From Massospora cicadina (Eukaryota > Entomophthoromycota > Entomophthoromycetes > Entomophthorales > Entomophthoraceae): a DNA stretch of 64,000 bases. The translations under genes and the position numbers were made by a program. The stretch covers positions 1-64,000 of the forward strand of contig JAKSZP010014879.1 in NCBI GenBank assembly GCA_022478985.1, written 5' to 3'. Below the pieces are notes generated by a model. That model had not been told where the DNA came from, did no database searches, and saw nothing but the letters and a program-made list of their open reading frames with translations. This document shows positions 56,601 to 64,000 of the stretch, piece by piece; within the stretch, counting starts at the first letter, position 1; every line of letters starts with the position of its first letter.

Positions 56601-57833
56601 TAAGTGACATCATGTACAATAAGGTGCTTAGCATTAAGTACAATGATGAGCCACCAAAAATTGCAAAGGTGTTGAATGAAATGAGAGCCAATACTTTCCA
56701 GTGGAATAATGAGTTGTATAAGTGGATTGGTGATTCAACAGTGAACTTTCTGCGACCCTTAGCATGGCCTAATATTATCATGAGTGCACATAGGGCCATC
56801 AGACATGGTGGTTTGCGCAAGACAATGGGATTGTTGCGGCCTTGGTATTACTGGGAAAGCATGAACTTTGATTTTCTTGATACTATCTCCTCCTGCCACC
56901 AGTACAAAGTGGAAAAGCCATTCTTCAGAAGACCTCATACCAGTTAGTGAAGCCGCACTTTGCTTGGCATACAGTTTCCATGGATGTCGTTGGCCTTCTG
57001 CTGATGGGAGCTAACTGGTCCAAGTACATTTTGGTGGCAATTGACTACTTAACCTGGTGGGTTGAAGCAAGGGTGATAAGAGATTTGGGGGCGGTCACGG
57101 TGGCCAAATTCATAATGGAATGCATTCTCCAGTGGCATGGCTGCCCTCAGTTCCTCCTTATTGATAATGGAACAAACTTCACTTTCCACATCCTCTTAAA
57201 AATTAATGAGCTGGTGGCCATCCACGGGGTTTTGACAACCCTATACCACCCTGAGTCCAACAGAATGGTTGATCATGTCAATGGGACTTAAGTAAACATA
57301 CTCCATAAATTAGTAGCAGATAAACCCTTAAATTGAGGTTCCCTTCTATCCACCGCCATCTTCACCTATAATATTAGTTATCATTCCACCACGGGGAAGA
57401 GTCCCTTTTAATTACTATATGGATGACACTTTGCTCTTCCAGCGCTGCTATACGCCTGTGTAGAAGATACTAGCGGAATGTATCCTCAACGTTATTTGAT
57501 AACCCTAGCTGATACATTAATTAAATTGCAAACTGAAGCATATTTGTTCAGTTTAGCTAAGAATACTAAGACCAAAGTGGACAATCAGGTACGGCGTAGT
57601 GGGTTAGCCCAGTTCAGAGATGGGGACATGGTTCTATTCAATGATCAACACAGGTAAGATTGGAAGCACAAGTTGGCCGGTATCTGGCTTTGACCATTCA
57701 GAGATATTGAAAAGACGGTTATGGATGCATATGCTATCAAGGACCCCACAAGCGTCAGATCATCAACCAAGTGCACATTAAATTCTTCAGGTGTATAAGC
57801 AATAGGAGCCTTATGATCCAGTCAATGGGGTAA
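56601..57833 (+). pseudogene. Gypsy C integrase
   Basis: The zinc-finger region is at 56770-56930: AHRAIRHGGLRKTMGLL, then ISSCHQYK (the second Cys is not seen). The core at 56947-57291 shows VAIDYLTWWVEARV (first Asp), FLLIDNGTNFTF (second Asp) and HPESNRMVDHVNGT, where the usual Glu is Asp. The C-terminal part to 57833 is broken but retains FRDGDMVLFND and a GIW-x-FRDI-like GPY/F position. It ends at a GGGGTAA junction with the 3' LTR. Confidence 0.85.
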
Positions 57834-58393
57834 TGTCATGATTCTGATATGACTAGATGATAAACCTTAAGTTGGTATGGTGGAATGGGTAGAATCCGCC
57901 AAGCCTGAGTATGAGTTACAATTTTGGAGCGCCTTGAGATGAGGCAATATTGAATAGAATGGATGGTTATTGAATTGCTCCCATATGAGGAGATTAGAAA
58001 ATATTGGTGTATTATGAATAGTGGTAAATTGCCTCAAATTAGGCGTTTTTGGATTTTTTGAATGAAGAATTGCCAGAACCAATGAGATACGGAGAACTGA
58101 ATTACTGAGCTGACGAAATGGTATCATCCAAAGTCGCTGAGATATAGGCAAGATGAGATGATTGATAGAGTTGGGTATTTATATTTTATAGTGAGTGAAA
58201 CAGCGAGGATCTGTTTTACTATTATAATAAATAATAGAGTTTTGTGGGAGCAAGTGCTCCATATTAATAAAGTAGGTTATTCTGTTGTTTTGAGGATGAC
58301 AATCATCATAACATTGGACATATTGCTCAGTGGGCTGAACCCTGTGCTAAAACCCTTAAGAGTATCTCCAGGATACCGCCAAAGTTTTTAACA
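57834..58393 (+). repeat. 3' LTR of Gypsy C
   Basis: It is a direct repeat of 42795-43355, starting TGTCATGATTC and ending TTTTTAACA, with AATGGGGTAA just before it as a weak purine tract. Confidence 0.93.
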
Positions 58394-58579
58394 ATACTCA
58401 ATGAAACATTAATTGAAACCAATTGTTGAATTATATCCTTTGGTTAACTATAACTAATAATTTAGTCAGGGATGATCCCCAACAAAATATTATTAAAACC
58501 ATTCGTTGGATTATACTTTTAGTTAGAAATGACTAATTATTTAGCTGGCAACCTTTGGAAAACAATAGGTTGCTTTTAC

Positions 58580-58597
58580 TATCTAGTACTAAAAAAA
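58580..58597 (+). mobile_element. 18-bp micro-retroposon, copy 3
   Basis: TAGGTTGCTTTTAC occurs at 58566-58579 and 58598-58611. Between them is TATCTAGTACTAAAAAAA, the last bases of the micro-retroposon family plus its A run. The host sequence is the solo LTR. Confidence 0.75.
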
Positions 58598-58673
58598 TAG
58601 GTTGCTTTTACCAAAATTTTGCAATTTTAATCAGCAAGTGAGTTTGATAATGTGGTTAACAGAATTTCCAACT

Positions 58674-59380
58674 GTTGGTAAATCAATTTGCCAATATTCC
58701 AAGGTTAGCTTTATCGCAGAGAATTACTTCACTTCTGCTAAATGATCTAATGTATTGTTTTTTGTGATAGTGTATATGAATCATTCTTTGCTACCTTGTT
58801 CAGCCTCCAATAGTTGATCACCACCCAATTAAAGACATCCTTTTTCTTCACTATCAGGATAGGGCTCATCCAGGGGCTTAATGACAGAACTAGAAGGCTG
58901 TACTAAACTAGTTTTTTGGAATCCTCTTCTTACTACCACTTCAGCTGCTTTAACAATTGGATCATTCTCGTCCATATTGGTAAATTTTCCTCAGTGTTGA
59001 CTTTATGGATTAAGTTCTTCACACATCTCATGTCATGGTCATCTTGGGCAAAGATTTCCTAATACTTTTTGAGTAGTCTGACCACCTCCTCCAGCTGTCT
59101 TTTAATCAGATCAGAAAGTTACTCCTAGTTGAACAATAAATTTATACTCTTGCCAGCCTCTGCCAGAAGTCCCATCTCAGTGAGGGTCCCCAAATCATGG
59201 AATATCTGCAATCACGCCATTGGGATAAGATAAACAAACTTGACAATCTGATTTTTCTCAATCTTCTTTGGTTTTCCACTTAGATTCGACAGAAAAAAGC
59301 AGGTTTCTTTATGGCCTGGCATCACTATTCCAGGCGCCACCCATGTCTCTATCCTGGACTTCTTTCATGGGCTACTGACC
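58674..59380 (-). pseudogene. Gypsy B3 reverse transcriptase, N-terminal half
   Basis: Reading downward from about 59100, the minus strand shows an LSDLIKRQLEEVVRLLK-like linker equivalent to the B2 LSEDQQ region. SSVIKPLDEPYPDSEEKGCL with NWVVINY-like blocks, LDHLAEVK and EYWQIDLPT follow, reaching the GTTGG duplication at 58674. The rest of RT is at 36511-36899. Frames are broken. Confidence 0.7.
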
Positions 59381-60130
59381 TCACCATACAATAGTTTGGT
59401 TAAATTTAAAGTTAATCCTGTATTGACTATTATCTGAAATCCTGGTGGTATAATGTTTGACATTCTGGTTTGTAAAGGAATTCCCCAATTTTCCAGGATT
59501 TCTTTTGGCATATCTTTGCTTTTGTCCAACCAATTGGTAGCCAGTTAGGATAATGATATCATTGTAGATCAGATTGATGAAATTAATTCTTCTGGTAAGA
59601 GGAGTTTTTCCGTCTCTTTGATAGACCAGAGGTAGCGTTTGACCCAATATGGTCAACGTATTTTCCTCAAAGTTACATCTAACTCTATATTTCCTTAAAA
59701 ACTTGTACCCATTAAAATGTCATAGTTTTATATTAGTCAGAATTATAGCTGGGGCGGACACCACCAGGGATCCAAATTTTGAGTGGTAGTTCTCTATATG
59801 CTCACAGGAGATGTTCATATTTGACCTGGCAGTTCCATATTATTTCTTGTGTTCTAAATCAGGCGAGATTCTCATTTTCTTCAGAAAGCTTGGTTGTACA
59901 ATATTAATTGGCTCCCCACTGTCAATAATCGCCTGCACTCATACTTGAATGACCATTATATCAGTATATGTGCACTTAGAGTATTGTAAAATAGTGTTTA
60001 CTAAGTGTATAGCGGCGTTATTTGCTGAATCAAGGGTGTGAATTATTTGCACTGACAAATCAAAAAGATTCCTTGATTGCGCTTAGGTGAATTGAAAAGT
60101 TTGCTTCATCTAATATAATCTCAGCCAGTT
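59381..60130 (-). pseudogene. Gypsy B3 aspartic protease
   Basis: VQAIIDSGEPINIVQPSFL at about 59895-59950 carries an intact D-S-G loop. The C-terminal linker MTILGQTLPLVYQRDG-K-TPL at 59381-59656 parallels LTILSQKLPLVYQKDG in B2. Several frame breaks separate the two parts. Confidence 0.8.
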
Positions 60131-60139
60131 CATCCAGAT

Positions 60140-61660
60140 TCACAGTAAATCAGATTTTGTCCGCTAGTTGAAGTGCATATGGGCAAGCAACCTCATTGAT
60201 TATTTCAGGGTCAATCCCCTTTGGTCCGGCTCTGGTACAGCATTAACATCTAAATTGAACACTTGATAAAGCTGGTCCTGTGAATCATCATTAATAAACA
60301 GATTACTGATGTCAATGTCCTCATTTAGGATATCAGGAGAAACAGGTTTAACCACAGCTCTAGACTGTTCCACTTCTAGGTTGTGGGCCCTTTTTCCAAC
60401 TCCTGTGCAGGTTTGGCTTCCTTAGCCTGCACCACGTTTATTTGCTCCTTAGGCTTCTTGCTGAAGCACTGGGCAGCAAGTGGCCCTTCCCTCCGCACTG
60501 ATGACAGCACATGTTGTTCTTGTCTGTCCGTTTGAACCCCTCAGGTTTATTCCCTGGAACTGTTTAATTAGTTGATTCCTTAGCAGGTTTGGTCAATTTT
60601 CTGGGATATAAATTCCTGACTGAGCTAGGCTTAAAGCTTCAATTAGGGGACTCAAACGTGGCTCCTAGCATCTTTAAGCGATCTATTATTTGTGAGGTGT
60701 TATTTCAGTAATGAATGTGGAATACATTATTTAATGTAAATTGTAATAAGGATGAAGGTCCACTTGTAACGCAATCTGCACATCAAGATTGGTCACGACT
60801 TTTGCTCTGAGAAAAATCTGTGGTTTTTGGTAGAATCAGCTGGCGAAATTCGCTAAGGTTTTTTTTCAGGAATTGATCCCCATAATTTCTTGCTTGCGTT
60901 TTAACATATGTGAGGCACTTCCAAACTCTTTCATAATTGCATTTTTAGCCTCTGAGTAAGATCAAATGTCTCCCTCAAGATGAAATAACACTAAATTTTG
61001 GCATTCTGTATCCAAGAAGTTAATGAACTTCAAAGCTTTTTGTCTATCACCAAACCCAAACATAGTTATGTCAAACAAGTGGAAGAACGCAGGAGCATTA
61101 TTCTTATGAAAAGTGGGTAATTTTGGCGTGGCTTTGAATTCCTTTGAACATTCTCTAGCTGCAACCCTTGGCTAAGCTACCCAACTGACTAGAGAAGTAA
61201 TCTTGGGGTCATCTCCAAAAATGGTAGCAAATACTGTCAGAATATTTCTAGGAGTTGTTAACTTTTTGAATGAGTTCTTGGGGTCTTTTCTTAGGCGTCA
61301 GTCGCCACATAAAGTTCACATTCACATTTTGGATTCTTCAGTTCGTTGACTTGTTTCACTAGTTGTTCCATGTCCAAAGTGAGAGAGCACAAATGAACGC
61401 AATCTGCTTCATGTTCTGTTTTCAGGAATAAGACCTCTTTGATCAAATCTCTTTCTTTCTTTTTCAATAATGTTCCTTTTCTGAGTAACTCATTTCTAAA
61501 ATTGGAAACTTCTTCTAACTTTCCTCAATCTTAGTGACACTCTCATATAGTGCAGCAAGCTCTATGATTGGCTCTATTTAGGGCGTACTTTATTGATGGT
61601 TCCAATTTCGTCCATAACTTTCTTAATTATTCCTTATATGAAATTGTGAATTGGCTTATC
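60140..61660 (-). pseudogene. Gypsy B3 gag
   Basis: The position, between primer site and protease, and similarity to B2 identify it. A zinc-knuckle start, CHQCGGKGH, lies at about 60490-60515; the last Cys is displaced by a one-base indel. Capsid-like blocks near 60850-61110 parallel B2 (for example a DxxxFxNKNYG-type stretch). The coiled-coil-like start is near 61350-61620. Frames are broken throughout. Confidence 0.65.
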
Positions 61661-61673
61661 TTACTCAACTACA

Positions 61674-61690
61674 CCCTATAGTGAGCACTA
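61674..61690 (-). other. Primer-binding site of Gypsy B3
   Basis: The minus strand reads TAGTGCTCACTATAGGG two bases after the 5' LTR. It equals the B2 site with two changes, one of which affects the essential TGG. Confidence 0.7.
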
Positions 61691-61692
61691 AT

Positions 61693-62757
61693 TGTTAAAT
61701 TTTGATATCTGACCGATACTAATCCCCAGAAATTAGTGCATAGGTTCTATTATTATGTGCACTATCCGCGTTAATTGATATTTATATAGATATAATACTG
61801 ATTATAGTATGGATACTATTATACATAGCTGATTATAGGTAAACCAGGTTGATAGGTGGTCCAACGCTAAAATTTGGAACGATCCACTTGATGCTAGTTT
61901 TACTGACAAATAGAGACTTCTTCCTTCTTCCAGCAAAACAAAATCTGACTCTAGATTCAGAGGTTCTTTTTCTTGGCTCCTGTCATGCTGAGTCTATGGA
62001 GATCTGCTTCTCTTCTAAGGATATTTTATCCTTACTCCTTTACACACAAAAGAGTTAACAATTAATGTAATAAAAAAATAATAAACTGAAAATGAATAAG
62101 TGTGCTTTATTGTTATAAAAACTAGGGAATATATAAAGGGATTTGGTGCTCAATTCCTCTGTTTGTGCCTCAGTAATGAAACAGCAGCCATTGCCGTTGA
62201 ATTTACCTTCAAGGTCTCTTCCAGCGATGGGCTTCTCCTTTGGGATAATAATTCAACCATCGGACATCCCAGAAGCCTAAAATGGATAGTAAGAGAACGT
62301 ATCTTTAACTTTAACCGCTCAATCACAGTAAACTGACCACATTTGGCTAGTGACCTGCTTAGGTAATGGAACTTTTTAAAAATTATGGAAGGTCTCAAAC
62401 TAACTGGTCAATTCACTAGTTGCAGATGGCATCACTCTCCTAATAGCTCCTAAACAAACCTCAATCAGTCTGTGCTTTAACCCAACCAATCTTAATCAGC
62501 ACATATAATAGTTAATTAATGATTAACTATCAGATGAATTGATTCCGTTGGCAACTCTGCCTGACGGGATCTTAGGCATTCACAAGGATTGACTCCAGCA
62601 GATTCAAACCTGAAGAATGACTCAAAATCCGTTGGCATGATTAAACCAGTATATTAAAATAATCCAATATCAAAATAATCTGCTAGCGGGACTTATCCCC
62701 TAGCAGATCAGCAGATTCTTTAATATAGGAAGCTGGAAGTATGAAAAATTCTCAGCA
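61693..62757 (-). repeat. 5' LTR of Gypsy B3
   Basis: The plus-strand left end is TGTTAAATTTTG beside the primer site. It shares blocks with 29298-30399 (gtggtccaacgctaaa; agaggttc, then cttggctcctgtcatgctgagtc). The right end is taken at CTCAGCA (62757), facing element D protease sequence. The LTR pair is well diverged. Confidence 0.75.
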
Positions 62758-63060
62758 GTTGCAGAGAAACTGAGTCCCAAGGAGAAGGTCATAACTTAAG
62801 CTGTCTGATGCAATGGCTGGGATATTTACAGAAAGCTTCCAAAGTAAATGGGTAGTAATGAATAGGCCCAATGGACTAAGTACATTGTGGCCCTGCCGTG
62901 CCATATTTTATGAAAGTAGGCAAGTCTGAAGACTTTGATGCACTTCATTAATCTAGATGAAATGGAATTCCTGTGGGGAACCACTGTCAACAATGGCATG
63001 GACAGGAATTTTTATGGACTTAAACAGCGACTCATGTTACTAAGCTCCTGAACTGTTGAG
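62758..63060 (-). pseudogene. Gypsy D aspartic protease
   Basis: The minus strand reads IPVHAIVDSGSPQEFHFI with an intact D-S-G at 62980-62988. The end, DSLSYDLLLGLSFSAT at about 62758-62805, is the usual protease C-terminal YD-x-LLG block. It stops at the B3 LTR. Stops in the middle break the frame. Confidence 0.75.
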
Positions 63061-63164
63061 GTAGAGTGAGGAACATAGAAGATTTATCAGAAAATATATG
63101 AAGTATCAGGTTCTTTACTATCAACGGTTAAGAATCTTCTTCTGGTGTGACAACATTAGACTCA

Positions 63165-64000
63165 TTAGAGGTCGGTAAACATCTCTTGAGGCGGTCCAGG
63201 GATGTCAGCATAAAGTGCATCATCTTTCATGCTGACTCCATTTTCCTGCCTCTTCAGTGAGCCTCTTCCAACACATTTTGGCGCTATGATGGAATTAAGT
63301 TCATTAAGATCCTTGAAGTTTGGTATTTTTCTAGTTCTTGACAACGTGGAACCAAGGATGGCAAAGGAGACATGTGTGGAAAACTTGGGATGCAAGGTAG
63401 AAGCAGTAGTTTCATTAATTGCTTAATTTAATTTCCCAGATATAGGTGAAGCTGTTTTCTGGCCGATCATGTGAATTTTGACCTCTGGATAAGGTCCCAA
63501 CGTGGAGATGACCGGTGTTATGCATCATCCAAAGTAAAGCAATTAGTAGTTACCAAAGGTTGTGCTTATCCAAGAATTGGCTGTTGAACTCCATAGGACT
63601 TTCTCCTTTGTTTAAATGAATGCCTATGAACGTTTGCTTCTTTTTGGCCAAGGTTTGGTTGCTTCCAAGTTCCTGAATTAGGGTGGTACAGACTTGTTCC
63701 CAGGTGTGGCATTCCTTTAAATTGGGAGTCAAAATTCCAGGTGGTGCTATTCAAACAGGAGCTAATATGATTCACCTTTTGATGGTCAGTGGCCTCTTCC
63801 ATCGAGTTCTAGTAAGCGTACTGGAAGAAGGAAATGATTTCCTTCCCTAGGGTGAACTTCTCCTTGAAACTAGGCTTAAAGTTAGTCACAAGAGGGTTGG
63901 AAAGAGTATCGATGCCCAAAATTGGTGCAGATTCAGAAATCTCAGTTTCTACATAGTTTCAAAGTACTTTAAGATCCAATTGTCATCTTATTCCTTCTGG
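63165..64000 (-). pseudogene. Gypsy D gag
   Basis: The minus-strand frame at 63550-63732 reads HTWEQVCTTLIQELGSNQTL and FIGIHLNKGESPMEFNSQFL, a typical retrotransposon gag capsid pattern. FTLGKEIISFFQYAY lies further upstream near 63820-63870. 63165-63395 is a readable linker toward the protease. It runs off the window end and is frameshifted. Confidence 0.75.

Larger units (their letters stand above)
42795..58393 (+). mobile_element. Ty3/Gypsy element C, split by B2
   Basis: LTRs of 561 bp (42795-43355) and 560 bp (57834-58393) bracket gag, protease, RT, RNase H and integrase in Ty3 order. Element B2 sits in its RT with a perfect AGGAC duplication. Without B2 it is about 6.0 kb. The flanking 5-mers (acccc and atact) do not match, so its target duplication has decayed or been lost. 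Confidence 0.9.
36900..58673 (-). repeat. Solo LTR of a family-B relative, interrupted by a LINE and Gypsy C
   Basis: GTTGG flanks it at 36895-36899 and 58674-58678. The minus strand begins AGTTGGAAATTC (compare TGTTGGGATTTT) and ends AAAAGTTACA. Its own sequence is 174 + 433 + 280 = 887 bp. A polyadenylation-like stretch, CATCCCCTAGCATTCTCTAA then TAAAA near 42400, parallels the B2 LTR. No internal gene belongs to it, hence solo LTR. Confidence 0.7.
29298..62757 (-). mobile_element. Ty3/Gypsy element B3, split by F and by a solo LTR with its contents
   Basis: Family-B LTRs at 29298-30399 and 61693-62757 face the same way. Between them, read on the minus strand, are a primer site, gag, protease, RT, RNase H, integrase, a 3' accessory region and a purine tract, all aligning with B2. 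The RT is split at a CCAAC duplication by a solo LTR, and the RT/RNase H junction by element F at ACTTG. Removing the insertions leaves roughly 9.5 kb, the size of B2. The outer flanks do not show matching 5-bp repeats. Confidence 0.8.
26508..64000 (-). mobile_element. Ty3/Gypsy element D, outermost element of the right-hand nest
   Basis: Minus-strand pol (26508-29297) ends abruptly at the LTR of B3. Minus-strand protease and gag of a Gypsy element begin immediately beyond the far LTR of B3 (62758-64000). Together they give gag-protease-RT-RNase H-integrase in the right order and orientation, so I read them as one element split by B3. The 5-bp sequences at the two junctions (ccaat and gttgc) do not match, so this rests on domain order, not on a target duplication. 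Confidence 0.65.

Noticed and set aside
42790..58398. A target duplication for Gypsy C.
   Set aside because: The flanking 5-mers are acccc and atact. CAATGA occurs near both sides but not next to the LTR, so I do not count it.
62758..62762. A 5-bp target duplication for B3 at its outer edges (ccaat at 29293 and gttgc at 62758).
   Set aside because: The two do not match in either orientation. The B3 call rests on LTR similarity, primer site and domain order.
1..64000. Repeat-induced point mutation as the cause of the many stops.
   Set aside because: Stops arise from mixed changes and many frameshifts. I see no obvious excess of C-to-T at one dinucleotide, but I did not count them; a dinucleotide index over LTR pairs would decide.

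Overview
The window is eukaryotic repeat DNA. Nearly all 64 kb is transposable elements inserted into one another, and I found no convincing host gene, tRNA gene or rRNA gene. The mix is Ty3/Gypsy LTR retrotransposons (two with an integrase chromodomain), an APE-type LINE whose ORF2 ends in a CCHC-like finger, and tRNA-derived SINEs. It suggests a large, repeat-rich genome; a filamentous fungus is my best guess, at low confidence. Names used below (E, A, A2, B1, B2, B3, C, D, F) are mine. Most coding regions carry stops and frameshifts, so they are annotated as pseudogenes.

Left part (1 to 21.06 kb, plus-strand Gypsy B1). B1 is an old Gypsy element. Chromovirus E (1-2508, 3' half only) sits in its RNase H region. 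Chromovirus A (5704-18429, minus strand, two 1490-bp LTRs, target duplication AAGTG) sits in its 3' accessory region. A is split within RNase H by a complete LINE (8975-14251, 18-bp target duplication). The B1 3' LTR (18519-21057) was hit by a SINE, by a truncated ORF1-only retroposon and by a truncated LINE.

Middle (21.06 to 26.5 kb). This holds an unrecognised AT-rich stretch with decayed coding character, a full-length 1.9-kb ORF1-only LINE relative with target duplications, and an A-like RT/RNase H fragment (A2) containing a 290-bp tRNA-derived SINE.

Right part (26.5 to 64 kb). This is a five-level nest. Minus-strand Gypsy D (pol at 26.5-29.3 kb, gag and protease at 62.8-64 kb) is split by minus-strand Gypsy B3 (29298-62757). 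B3 contains a small non-autonomous LTR element F (34324-36505, target duplication ACTTG). The B3 reverse transcriptase is split by a solo LTR (36900-58673, target duplication GTTGG). That solo LTR contains a complete LINE (37074-42345) and plus-strand Gypsy C (42795-58393). C contains complete plus-strand Gypsy B2 (45979-55533, target duplication AGGAC).

Three things look new or under-described. (1) Family B carries about 1.7 kb between the end of pol and the 3' LTR. In B2 and B3 this encodes a conserved protein on the antisense strand, with a TATA box just upstream of its ATG. (2) The LINE, the ORF1-only element and both SINEs share one 3' tail, so one LINE probably mobilises the others. (3) Three tiny insertions of 18, 23 and 47 bp, each with its own 14-16 bp target duplication, share one poly(A)-tailed 3' end and look like extremely truncated retroposons.
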